A stretch of DNA of 64,000 nucleotides from Dolomedes plantarius. Lineage: Eukaryota; Arthropoda; Arachnida; Araneae; Dolomedidae. The notes beneath the pieces were generated by a model. It saw nothing but the letters and a program-made list of their open reading frames with translations. It made no database searches and had not been told where the DNA came from. Every line of letters starts with the position of its first letter. Positions within the stretch are counted from its first letter, which is position 1. A program made the position numbers and the translations under genes. This document shows positions 22,807-33,035 of this stretch, in pieces. The stretch spans positions 115,245,288 to 115,309,287 of the forward strand of contig OU015491.1 in assembly GCA_907164885.2 (NCBI GenBank), in the 5' to 3' direction.

Positions 22807-24005
22807 CACTCAAGAGCCAAAACATTATGACCACCCCTACATTTTGCAATGAATTCGCCTGGATGACGTGGAAGGCACGTGATCAGGTGGAAGAGGTATT
22901 TAACTGCTGCTGGAGAGTCTGAAGAATCATTCTTTCACTTACTTCTATGTGTGATGGGAAAGGCTGCGGATCTAAGCGACTTTGATAGAGGGCAGATTGT
23001 AATGGCTCGAAGGCTCGGAACAAGCATTTCCGAAACTGCACGAACCTTGTTCGCAACCTACAGTTGTTAGTACTTATGCAAAGTGGATGAATGACGGTGT
23101 AACCAGCAGTAGACGACATGGTGTTGGACGTACATACGCTATCAAAGAAAAAGGTCGTCGGAGACTGTCTCGCATGGTGAAGCAAAACCGGAGCCAGGCA
23201 GTGGCTCAGCTGACAGCCCAATACAATGCAGGGCCAAGTAGAATAGTATCGCAGCACACTGTTGGATATGGGGCTACGCAGCAAACATCCCACACGTGTG
23301 CCTTTGCTGACCAAGCATCATCGCCAACTGCGCCAGCACTGGGCCCGGGAACATCGCGACTGGTCCATGGATCAGTGGGAGAGAGTTGCCTGGTCAGATG
23401 AATCACGGTTTGTCATTCATCACGCCGATGGCCGTGTCAGGATACGCCGTCTTCCAGGCGAACTGTTGCTCCCTCAATGTACAGTAGGTCATACACAGGC
23501 CGGTGGTGGCGGTATTATGCTTTAGGGTACGTTCTCTTGGGCGTCTTGGGACCCGTGGTTGTGGTAGACCAGACCATGAATGCTACAGGGTATCGGAACA
23601 TCATTGCGGACCAGTTGCACCCTTACATGGCCTCTGTTTTTCCAGCTGGAAATGGAATGTTCCAACAGGACAACGCCCCGTGTCACAAGGCTAAAATTGT
23701 GTTGGAGTGGTTCCAGGAACATGATGCTGAATTCCAGTTAATGTCCTGGCCGCCTAACTCACCGGATCTCAATCCGATAGAACACATTTGGGATGTCATG
23801 GGACGGCAGCCCAGAGTTCAAAGACCACCAATTCGCAATATCTCGGATTTGCTTGACCGTTGCTTAAACATCTGGTACAATCTATCTCCGGCCATCTACC
23901 AAGGACTTGTGGCATCCATGCCAAGGCGGGTTGAAGCTGTGTTGCGCGCCAAAGGTGGGCCAACTCGTTATTGACAGGTGGTCATAATGTTTTGTCTCTT
24001 GAGTG
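22807..24005 (+). mobile_element. Tc1-like transposon, family A copy 2
   Basis: Both ends are intact: CACTCAAGAGCCAAAACATT at the left and its inverted complement ending CTCTTGAGTG at the right. TA lies at 22805-22806 and 24006-24007. Length is 1199 bp. It is the sister of the copy at 669-1875 and is inserted 26 bp from the candidate LTR, in non-repetitive rather than (TA)n sequence. Confidence 0.95.
22954..23974 (+). pseudogene. Tc1-like transposase, broken (family A copy 2)
   Basis: The start is the ATG at 22954 (MGKAADLSDFDRGQIV) and the stop is at 23972-23974. All three catalytic blocks survive: WSDESRF near 23396, QQDNAPCH near 23667 and PDLNPIEH near 23766. Relative to copy 1 there are two coding deletions, one of 5 bp near 23046 and one of 14 bp near 23263, both shifting the frame. 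There is also a TAG at 23523-23525. Copies 1 and 2 carry different inactivating lesions, so they decayed independently. Family: DD34E Tc1-like, nuclear cut-and-paste. Confidence 0.93.
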
Positions 24006-24007
24006 TA

Positions 24008-24915
24008 AATTAACAGGGAAACACATTGGGCGATTACTTCGCTAAGATAATTCGCGAGCTCACGCAACGTTGCAAAAAAAATCTTGGCTAAATATATACA
24101 ACAGGGCCTGAAGAATCAAATAACACAACATTTGTATCTACTTAATGATTCAGTTGCTAGAAATATTTTAAATTTGTACCGTCTATTTGTGCCCGGCAAC
24201 ATATGATTGCCAGTAGGCTAGTTATATCGAAACAGAAATTTTTCATATTTTTCCATTTTTTAAAAGGAGCACATTAAAATACTTGGAAGGTATTTTGATT
24301 AAATTTTGCACGTCGTTACTTTGTACATTTTTCACTAAACCGTGTTCCACGTTTTTAATTTCTATAAAATTTCTGAAAATATTTTCCTCAGACGAAAATT
24401 TATTCTGAAAAGAAAAGATTTTTCTTTGCTCGTTTGATGCATTAAAGTAATTTAATTTTCTGCAGTTTTAAAAACAAAATTTTTTAAACAGAAATTGTAT
24501 ACTATCCACCTTGGTAAACGGTCCTTAATGAAAAATATACATCCTCAGCGCACAGGCAACCATAGATCTAGATATCACCCTTTAAATGAGATCCAATGCA
24601 TAACCAACTCCTAACCAATGAATATCCTGCAGGTAAGGAGATCCAAATCAGAAATTTTTCTAAAACTTTACTGGGGACTTCAGACGAAGTTATCCAGGAC
24701 ATCGTCTATCACGAATAATGACACAAAAAATTGTGGTTCTTTAGAGGTAAATTTTGCACCACAGTTAATGATACACGATGGTTGTTTTCGAGTGGTCTGG
24801 ATGAATACACTTTGTCAGTCATCAGTTAAAATTTAGAGAAATTCCACTTATGGAACATCTTTGTTAGTCACTAGTAAAAATTTACAGTAGTTCCGGATTA
24901 TGAATTATTTTTCCT

Positions 24916-24965
<50 letters not shown>

Positions 24966-25590
24966 ATAAATTAAATACTAGGCCCTCCATTCTATCAGTT
25001 AAATTCCCTTTCCTAAATCCAATCCCCAGTAACATTACTTTAACGCTTTAAAAACCCATAGCAACAGAACTTCCCATAAAACAGCAAACGTTGCATTTCT
25101 ACACGTGTATACGTCCCGAGAAAGGCGTGAGTTCGCATCGCCAGCCCGAAATTCCGCTGACATTTCAAAACAACAGCCACATGTACCTCGCTTCTAGCGC
25201 GTAATGTTGAAAGGTGATATTGCACTTCGCTCCGAGCATCTGAAATGAAAGGACGTATGTTACTATCGCTCCTAATAAAATGATTCGACCCGACTGCTTC
25301 AAAATTTAAATTCTTTCAGGCTGAGTCTAGCTCCAGCCATGTAAATTTGAGCTAGTTTTCCTTTTCAGGTTGCATTTTAAGAACGAGATGTAATGATTAT
25401 ATTACATAGAGCGAAAGCGATTAGCCGAAAGCGATTCTTCATGTGCGTATCAACCTCAACGGACTTCGAATCCATTGCCTTGGACTATGTGTGTGCGCGT
25501 GAAATACCGACCTTGAGAGAAGCGCAATAGGAGTTCGCCAGCGTAGCACTTGAAAATGAAATGACCTAGTTTTGATTTCCCTTTTCGAAA
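24008..25590. other. Non-coding stretch ahead of the gypsy gag
   Basis: It contains a TA array at 24918-24962. The last few hundred bases should hold the leader and 5' LTR of the gypsy element that follows, and 25389-25406 is a near-palindrome (TGTAATGATTATATTACA). I found no matching copy downstream of the integrase, so no LTR is annotated. Confidence 0.5.
24918..24962. repeat. (TA)n microsatellite
   Basis: An uninterrupted TA array with no transposon terminus adjoining it. Confidence 0.95.
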
Positions 25591-26433
25591 ATGACATCGA
25601 AAGATTTAAATAAAAAATTGGCTGATCATCGTGACTCTGACCAACCTGAAGAAAAACAAGGGGATAATTCTGGAGTTTACGACAAACAATTATTGGAAAA
25701 CAGTGCTATATCTTCACCAAATCCATTAAGTAATCTTCCGAAATTCAATCCTTGTGGTTTGGTCAAAATTAATAACTGGTTGAAATTCTTCGAGAAAAAG
25801 ACTATTGAATTGACGGAAGAAGAAAAACTACAAATATTTCCGGATTTTCTATCGGACGAGGCTTTGGAATTTTACATCGAAAACCTAATAGAATCACAAA
25901 AGTGGGATGAAGTTAAAATAAAAATCAGTGACTATTTCTCAGAAGAAAAACAGTTTTCATTCGAAGATTTCAGCAGGTTGAGCCTTTCTGGAAGTCAAAA
26001 TATAAATGATTATTTTAAAAAGAAAATTAATATCGGTAAAGCATTAAAACTTGAAGAAGAAATTATAATTCAAGGTCTCACTGACGGATTGCCGACAAGA
26101 TACAGGGATTTATTTTTAATAAGTAACGTTGGTACAACTACTGAGTGGATTTCCCTTGCGAGGAAAATGATCAACAGCTACGAAGATAGGAGGAAAGATC
26201 AACATAATAGAGACTTGCGTAACCAACAGTCCGGTTTTCGCAGACCGTTCGATCGGCGAGATGACTATGACAGATTCCCACAACACGAGTCACCTAGATT
26301 CCGGCACCAACAACCGCGACCATGGCATAGATGGCCCCAGAATTTTCGAGAAGAGGAACGTCCTAGGACTCGGTTCCAGTCTCCACAACATGCAAACAAC
26401 TATAACAGCAACATGACAGAACAGCGACAGTGA
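25591..26433 (+). CDS. gypsy Gag protein
   Basis: This is an intact 280-codon frame from ATG 25591 to TGA 26431-26433. The N-terminus is charged and probably disordered. Residues ~45-200 form a helical capsid-like region containing W-x(3)-FF, FSFEDFSRLSL and GLPTRYRDLFL. The C-terminal ~80 residues are rich in Arg, Gln, His and Pro, and probably bind RNA in place of a CCHC knuckle, which is absent. Gag packages the element RNA in cytoplasmic particles. The stop is UGA in the context CAG-UGA-CGG, and the protease continues in the same frame immediately after it, so a fusion by readthrough is possible. The identification rests on position and on the homologous remnant near 5 kb. Confidence 0.82.
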   Translation: MTSKDLNKKLADHRDSDQPEEKQGDNSGVYDKQLLENSAISSPNPLSNLPKFNPCGLVKINNWLKFFEKKTIELTEEEKLQIFPDFLSDEALEFYIENLIESQKWDEVKIKISDYFSEEKQFSFEDFSRLSLSGSQNINDYFKKKINIGKALKLEEEIIIQGLTDGLPTRYRDLFLISNVGTTTEWISLARKMINSYEDRRKDQHNRDLRNQQSGFRRPFDRRDDYDRFPQHESPRFRHQQPRPWHRWPQNFREEERPRTRFQSPQHANNYNSNMTEQRQ

Positions 26434-26436
26434 CGG

Positions 26437-26871
26437 ATGTTCACCGTACACCTAAAAATCGGTACTGAACTGATTATCGGCCTGATAGATACAGGTAGCA
26501 CCATTAACATTATTTCTCGAACTGTATATGATAAAATTAAATATTATGTGAAAATTCTTCCATCGGACAATTCACAGGTCAGTACCCTCTCAGGTAGAAT
26601 AAAAACTGAAAAAATAATTTCTACAAAGTGCCGAATCGGTAAGTTGAACAGATTTGTTAATTTTTATGTTATTGAAACAAATTTAAAGTATGCAATTCTA
26701 TCGTCGGAAATTATTAATCTATTTAAAATTAATTTGGATTTTAAAAATTTTTGTGTTTACCAAGGAAAAAATAATATTTCATCTACTTTGTCTTTGGAAA
26801 ATGTTACCAATAATTGCTATATATTTTTAACATATGATAATCCTAATGTGCCACATACTATAATACTATAA
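26437..26871 (+). CDS. gypsy aspartic protease
   Basis: The 144-codon frame follows gag in phase, one codon after the gag UGA. The active site LIDTGSTINIISR lies at about residue 15-27, and a flap-like STLSGRI stretch and YAILSSEIINLF come later, as in retropepsins. It ends at TAA 26869-26871, beyond which the RT is read in another frame. The homologous linker continues in that other frame from about 26874, so a frameshift near 26860 separates protease from RT. Its role is cleavage of Gag and Pol during particle maturation. In its own body the domain looks intact. Expression would require readthrough of the gag stop, because the ATG at 26437 has no obvious independent start context. Confidence 0.82.
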   Translation: MFTVHLKIGTELIIGLIDTGSTINIISRTVYDKIKYYVKILPSDNSQVSTLSGRIKTEKIISTKCRIGKLNRFVNFYVIETNLKYAILSSEIINLFKINLDFKNFCVYQGKNNISSTLSLENVTNNCYIFLTYDNPNVPHTIIL

Positions 26872-26873
26872 AT

Positions 26874-28718
26874 CTTGATACTAAATATAATAGAAATTGT
26901 GATACTCGTTTTTATAAAATTGAAAATGAAAATAATGTTACTGATGATGAAAGTGTTCAATTGAACAAAATATTGAATGAGTATAATAATATTTTCGCGA
27001 AAAATAAATATGATGTTGGATGTATACGTCTTGAACCACAAAGAGTGATTTTGAATTCTGAACTACCAATTTCCCTTCGTCCATACAGGGCGTCGCCAAA
27101 AGATAATGCCGAAATTAAGAAGCAAATAGACGAGCTTTTAGCTGCAGGTTTAATAAAAACATCTCATTCACCCTATGCTTCCCCAATTACTTTGGCTTAC
27201 AAGAAAGATGAAAATTCAAAATCCAGAATGTGTATCGATTACCGAAAACTAAATAGTATTACAAAAACGGACTCGGAACCAATTCCCCGAATCGACGCAG
27301 TTTTAGATCAACTAACCAATGCTAAGATTTTCTCCACCCTTGATCTCGCGAGTGGCTACTGGCATATTAAACTAAATGAAAAAGATACAGAAAAATTAGC
27401 TTTCACCTCAAACTTTGGCTTATATGAATGGAAAAGATTACCTTTTGGCTGGAAAAACGCTCCTGCCATATTCCAAAGAACACTCAGACAAATTTTAAAT
27501 AAATACCAAATTAAATTTGCGCTCAACTATTTTGACGATATAATTATGTTTTCAGACTCTTTCGAAGAACACTTAGAGCATTTAAAAACTATTTTCTCGA
27601 TTTGTGAAAAAGAAAACATAAAATTGAAATTTTCAAAATGCTAATTTGCCCAAACAAAAATAAAATTTTTGGGATATGAAGTGGAAAAGGGATGTTATCA
27701 CCCGAGTAACGCTAATATAGAAATTATTAAGAAACTTCAACCTCCCAGGAATGTTAAAGACTTACAAAGGTTTTTAGGTAGCGTAAATGTTTATAATAAA
27801 TTCATTTCCAACTATGCTAAATTAAGAGTACCATTGAATAAATTATTGAAGAAAGACACTAAATTTGAATGGACAGATGATTGCCAGAAAGCTTTTCAGG
27901 ATTTAAAAGACGCTCTAATATCTAAACCTGTTTTATCTATTTATAACCCAAATTACCCATGTCATATTTTCGTGGATGCGTCCGGACAAGCGGTAGGCGC
28001 AATTTTAAAACAACAACAACCTGATGGAAGTTTGCATCCCATAGCCTATCATTCTCGAAAACTTAGAACCTATGAACAAAATTATGCCATTACCGAGCTG
28101 GAATGCTTGTCAATTATTGACGCTGTTGACAAATATTATTGTTATTTACATGGGACTCATTTTACCGTTCATACGGATCATGCTGCACTTGTCTGGTTAA
28201 AAAGTATTAAACACCCAACTGGACGATTATTCCGATGGTCACTTAAACTGTCCATGTACGATTTTGACATTAAATATAAAAAAGGTTCTACAAATTATGA
28301 AGCCGATATGTTAACTAGAAACCTAATTTCTCACCATGTAACTTTACGTGAACGTGACCCATTGTTGACATTGCAAGAAATCGAGCATCATCAAAATTTA
28401 GATAATATAAACGGTAAGAAGTTTAAAAAAGTTAATAATGTACGGACAATTAAAAAACAAGGTTTAATGAAAATTGTTGTGCCCTTCTCTTTACGTTTAA
28501 AATTATTAGAAAAAGCCCATGTTAATTATGGACATTTAGGAGTTTCGGCAATGTTAAATCTAATATCCCCTCAATATTATTGGATTGGAATAACTAAAGA
28601 TGTGAGTAACTATGTGAAACATTGTGAAGTATGTCAACTAAATAAGAAGTCTAGACAAAAAAGATTTGCTTACAAATGTTACCCCCTACCAGTGAACCCT
28701 TTGAAATTCTTGCCATAG
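26874..28718 (+). pseudogene. gypsy RT, RNase H and integrase N-terminal region
   Basis: One plus-strand frame runs from the linker at 26874 to 28718, broken by a TAA at 27642-27644 in place of a sense codon between KLKFSKC and FAQTKIKFLGYEV. RT motifs are CIDYRKLN (27232), STLDLASGYWHI (first Asp, 27338), LPFG (27441) and YFDDII (27528). The connection begins MGYEVEKG (27669) and LQRFLGSVNVYNKFI. RNase H carries FVDASG (27970), ELECL and HTDHAAL. The integrase zinc finger has H-x3-GH (28519) and C-x2-C (28623-28635). The frame is lost near 28700, just before the integrase core. Apart from the single stop, polymerase residues are conserved. Confidence 0.92.
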
Positions 28719-29002
28719 GCACTGTTGGTGGTTTAAATTATTATGAGTCTACAAAGAAATATTTACACATAGTTATAGATCATGCCACGAGGTATATATG
28801 GACCTTTGCTTCTAAAAATGAAAATACAGATACTTATATTAATTGTTTAACACAAATTTTTCAACACCAAGTACCTAAGAAAATTTTAAGTGATAGAAAT
28901 AGTGCTTTTACTTCCTCCAAATTTAAACATTTTTTGAGAAATAATAATATTACACAATTGCTAACTACTTCGCATAGACCACAAACAAACGGAAAAAAAT
29001 GA
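28676..29002 (+). pseudogene. gypsy integrase catalytic core, frameshifted
   Basis: Read in a second frame, this segment holds the DDE core: IDHATRYIWTF with the first Asp near 28779, LSDRNSAFTSSKFKHFL with the second Asp near 28892, and SHRPQTNGKK near 28973. The catalytic Glu codon follows but falls out of frame because of an extra A in the A-run at 28992-28999. Integrase joins element cDNA to host chromosomal DNA. The ATG at 28676 is an artefact; the true frame enters from the upstream zinc-finger region by a frameshift near 28700. Confidence 0.88.
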
Positions 29003-29588
29003 AAGAGTAAATCAGACCCTGATTACTAGGCTTAAATGTAAATTAAATTCACACCCTGGTAAAGTCTCCTGGACAAAATTATTACGTGAAATAACGAATG
29101 AATATAACGACACACCCCATACCGTAACAAAATTTCCCCCTTCTTATTTAATGCATGGAAAACCACCCTACAAAAATTTACTTGGTGATCAAGACATGTA
29201 CCCACCAATTGAAGAAGCTAGGAAGATTGCTAAACAGAGAACTATAAGAAATCATGAAATAAAGAAAGAAAGATGTGACACTCGTTTTGAGGAATCCAAA
29301 TTTAAGGTAGGTGATATAGTAATGTACGAAGAGTTTCGTTACCCAAATACTCCTAAACTTACTCCCCCTTATTCTGGTCCATATAAAATTTTGAAACAAA
29401 TTTCTAGAGTAAATTTTGAAATTAACAGACCCAATTCCCTCACTAAGAAAACCTCGGAAATTGTACACTGTACCAGATTAAGACCTTTCAACCCTGCAGA
29501 TAATTTTCGATTAGCAACGAGAAAAAGTAAAATTCCTATTTTAATAAAAGTAAACCCCAAAACGCCCAAGATCCCAAGTAAAAATTAA
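29003..29588 (+). pseudogene. gypsy integrase C-terminal region with GPY/F module
   Basis: After the A-run frameshift the frame resumes with NERVNQTL at about 29000. It continues through NEYNDTPHTVTKFPPSYLMH (29095-29155), a charged helix, and FKVGDIVMY with YSGPYKILKQ (about 29305-29395), which is the GPY/F module that contacts chromatin in this family. It ends VHCTRLRPF and a basic tail at TAA 29586-29588. No envelope-like frame follows. Confidence 0.88.
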
Positions 29589-30708
29589 TTAATAGTGTTA
29601 GAAAAAAAAACCCTATCTGTGATGATTAAGACTACCCAACTGTGACTCAAATAACTACCTGACTATGACTCCGATAATCTTACAATATTTCGATAACCCA
29701 ATGAAGATTACTGTTGACGCATGATGAAGATAACCTAACTTTGATGGATTTAGATGCCTACCTAAATTTCGTAGTTATTCATATTTAGAGAATTTTTGAT
29801 GCTAGTTTGCCTTCCACAAATTACCATCTGAATTATATTAAAAGAATATTTATTAAAAAGAAAATGTTGATGTGCTAAGTTAAAGAAAAATTTTGTCAAT
29901 GTTAGGGCTAACATGACATGTCACAGGTTACCCCTAATTTTGCCAAGCATGTTGATGATCTGAGTTGTTATTTTTGTTGACACCGGAGAAACCTTTTGCC
30001 AGCACAAGGGGTAGTTCCTCCCGCAGAGGGATGAGCCTCTTGCTGTCTTTGCATCACAGCACCCTCGTGATCACTAACAATCTTTCACGTTGGACATCAC
30101 AGAGGATAGCCCATTTTACCTCCAGGTTTGTCACTTATGTCATGATTGGTACCAATGATTTTAGAATTTGAATATTTTGAAGTGAAACAAGTGACGATGT
30201 TAAAGCACATAATATTTTTGAATAATACCTAATATGAAAATGATGCCCATTTACTTAATTAAGGATTTATAACAAGTTGTTTTGAATTGTTTAATTTATG
30301 ATCTTATGTATTGTTAAAAAACTTGACAGGTATCTAAATCTATGCTGTAATTGAAGTGAAACTTTCAGAATAATATAAGAAATCAATTTTGTAATAATAT
30401 TGTCTAAAGTAATGTTGTTTTGAACTTGAACTTATTGAAATATCTTCTGAATTATATATTGTGAATTATTTTAAAATTTATGTAAGTATTCGAGATTAGG
30501 AGTCTGAAAAATGGAGATAGATGTATAATTGGTGTAAACGATGAAGTTTTGAAATCATGTGTAAAATGTAAACACTGAATATAAACCACATACAATAAGG
30601 ACTTATTTGATAAACAATGTATAACGACTTGAATTTAAACTGAGCTTAAGGACTCCAAGAATTATACGTTATTTTAGGCTCATTATTGAATGAAAATAGG
30701 ATACCACG
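29589..30708. other. 3' flank of gypsy element, unassigned
   Basis: This should contain the polypurine tract and 3' LTR. Purine-rich TTAGAAAAAAAAACCC near 29600 is the only tract near the integrase end, and I found no repeat of it upstream of gag. A somewhat GC-richer block at 29975-30140 has no known counterpart in the window. Confidence 0.45.
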
Positions 30709-30834
<126 letters not shown>

Positions 30835-30892
30835 TTTTAAACTAAAATTTTTTCAATCTACAAATTGTTCAATAATATTTTTATTATATGAG

Positions 30893-31110
30893 CTTGTGAC
30901 GGCCCAGTGGTACAGACCGCTGGTTTTCGGTGCTGAGGGTGCTTGGATCGTATCCTGGCATCGCGCCACGAAAAATGCCTCCGTTCGTGTCGTCCCTTCA
31001 TAGGGGGTAATGATCTCCGTCTGTACGGTGCCCCCACAATAAAATGGGCAGTAAAATTGCGGCGTAGTATAGGCGAATGTTTTACAACAAGTGCCTGCGC
31101 ATTGGGTATA
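30893..31110 (+). repeat. tRNA-derived SINE
   Basis: The 5' part reads GACGGCCCAGTGGTACAGAC, a good A-box, and further on GCTTGGATCGTATCCTGGC, an altered B-box. CGGTGCTGAGGGTGC sits between them as in tRNA-derived SINE heads. The body continues with TCATAGGGGGTAATGATCTC and GTACGGTGCCCCCACAATAA. No second copy exists in the window to fix the 3' end. Confidence 0.6.
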
Positions 31111-31277
31111 TTTATAAGGATCTTTATATAAAAAATCCCATGAGGAGAAAACTTATACAAAATACAAGGTGTTAGAGCTAAAAGTAACCAAAAGTTATAG
31201 CTTATTTTTACGAAACTACCCATTATATTTAAAAAATATATATTTAAATAGAAAGGACATCTCATAAAGTTTTAATA

Positions 31278-31500
31278 TCAATCACACATTTTGATCATAG
31301 TATCATAGATTTGGACGTTTGCACCTTTTGCAACAGGACTAAGGTCTAAATGGTATTGCAGTTCTCTCCAAGTGTTTAGTAGCATATCAGGAGTTATTAC
31401 ACGAATTGCTTGAATGATACGCTTCTTCAATTCATCCACAGTTTCAATATTTTGTTTATACACAACGGACTTAATGAATCCCCAAGCAAAAAATCTAATA
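31278..31500 (-). pseudogene. Tc1/mariner-superfamily transposase C-terminus (left arm)
   Basis: From about 31500 the minus strand reads RFFAWGFIKSVVYKQNIETV, then DELKKRIIQAI, ITPDMLLNTW and RELQYHLDL, ending at a stop at 31278-31280. The WGFIKS-VY segment and the following ITPE/D-M-L-x(2)-TW stretch are the C-terminal hallmark of a Tc1/mariner-like transposase group in which FFLWG follows the third catalytic acid. That acid is not present here. The rest of the gene is missing. Confidence 0.7.
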
Positions 31501-31611
31501 TCTCCTTATATGCTACGAAACACTTGGAGACAACTGGATTACAATCTAGACGTTTGCCGTGTTACAAAAGTTGCACACATCGAAATCTATGATACTATGA
31601 TCGAAATCTAG
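31495..31611 (+). pseudogene. Same transposase C-terminus (right arm)
   Basis: On the plus strand MLRNTWRQLDYNLDVCRVTK and HIEIYDTMIEI (31508-31608) parallel MLLNTWRELQYHLDLSPVAK and QIYDTMIKM of the left arm. The two arms are about equally far from an intact frame, which suggests an old event. Confidence 0.7.
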
Positions 31612-31731
31612 GATTGATATTAAAACTTGGGGAGATGTTCTTTCTATTTAAATATTTTTTTAAAATTCTAATGGGTAATTCCGTAAAATTATGTCATATA
31701 TTCTGGATACTTTTAGCCCGGACACCCTGTA

Positions 31732-32962
31732 GAAGCAAATACAGTAATGAAATTATTTTTAAAACAATAAAAACTCCTTTAGTAATTGGCTTTCATGTGA
31801 AAAACATCATGACTGTTTTCCTTTGCTTTCCGTACTCACATGATTTCAGGTAGGTTAATATACTTACATCAGATATGGATATATATGATGGAAAACAAAA
31901 ATTCTTCATAAAAGAGGTGTTTAAAAATTCACCTACTGAGTTACACGTAATACAAAAAACAGCCTTTCAGAGATACTTCCTGAGGAAGGGAAAACTAGGC
32001 TTTAAAAGATGTATCAATGACGGATATTTCATGGGAACTTGTGCCCAATAACGAAAAATCATCCCCAAGAGAATTTGGGAATGTGTGTAGAAGACCCTAC
32101 GTTTATTTTATTACTTATTTTCATATTTATAAATTTCATGTATTAAATGTCATTTCAACTTATAATATTTTTCAAAATAACTAAAAAGTAAAAAGGAAAA
32201 TCTTGGATTTGAAATACGTAAATAGAAACAAATGAATGGAATAAACTATCCTATTTTCTATATTCCAAACATTTCCTGCTCCCGAATATTCCTTCGCTGG
32301 AATCCTAAAATATCAAATGAAAGTACAACGGGAAATATACATAAGCAGTTCTCACGCATTCCGACCTTTTCTACCTTAATATGGAATGTCAGACATTACC
32401 TTTCCATAGTTAATAAGAACATATTTCATATCTACCAAACACTTTTCAAGGAGAAAAATCTCCGGGAAGCTTAAATTACACTGGCAGGTTGTCAAAACTG
32501 GAAGACTCTTCTCTTGTACAATGTCACACTTTGTAAGAAGTAATTTTTTGTGTAATTTGAAACACATAGGCATACGGTATAATCTTCGAAATGTCATATT
32601 TCTATCTTTAAAATCTCAAACTTCTAGTGAAACATGTTTTGTCTTATTTTGCTGAGAAATCAGCAGCGACAATCGGGGTCTTTCGTTTATAAACGTAAAT
32701 AAAAATTCCATGAGGAGTCACGTTTTGCGAGAAAGAATAAATTAGCTTTTATAACGTTTTTGGAATAACGAAAACTGGGAGTAAGAAATTAAAATCACAG
32801 AATATTGCGATCTATCAACACTCTTTTTCGCATAAGACTATACATAATCATCATTTAAATATTTCTAATAAAAACTGACACAAATACTGGCATTGTGTAT
32901 AAAATTATATCACCATTTGCTTCCAGAATAAAATAATTTATAACGTGTCATTCAAAAATATG

Positions 32963-32965
<3 letters not shown>
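31732..32965. other. AT-rich sequence without recognised gene
   Basis: I see no coding frame with a recognisable domain and no TE end. Frames such as 32232-32474 are short and featureless. Confidence 0.6.

Positions 32966-33030
<65 letters not shown>
32966..33030. repeat. (TA)n microsatellite
   Basis: A TA array directly abuts the left end of the family C Tc1-like element. Confidence 0.97.

Positions 33031-33035
<5 letters not shown>

Larger units (their letters stand above)
25591..29588 (+). mobile_element. Ty3/gypsy retrotransposon coding region
   Basis: All expected domains are present in the gypsy order: Gag, protease, RT, RNase H, integrase with zinc finger, DDE core and GPY/F-type C-terminus. 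Inactivating lesions are few: one frameshift between protease and RT, one nonsense codon after RT, and two frameshifts in integrase. It is the better-preserved relative of the minus-strand remnant at 2.3-5.75 kb. LTRs were not found by eye. Confidence 0.92.
31165..31729. mobile_element. Fold-back element of two inverted transposase 3' ends
   Basis: The left ~235 bp and right ~235 bp are inverted copies of each other, diverged by substitutions and small indels. Shared landmarks are TTTAAATAGAAAG, GTTTTAATATCAAT, ATCATAGTATCATAGATTT and TCTCCAAGTGTTT. TA flanks both ends (31163-31164 and 31730-31731). The outer end on the right, complemented, reads CAGGGTGTCCGGGCTAAAAG. Each arm encodes the same transposase C-terminus in opposite directions (see the next two entries). 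Total length is 565 bp. Confidence 0.8.

Noticed and set aside
25227..30660. LTR pair for the gypsy element at 25591-29588
   Set aside because: I looked for a shared sequence upstream of gag and downstream of integrase and found none by eye. A self-alignment of 24-31 kb would settle it.
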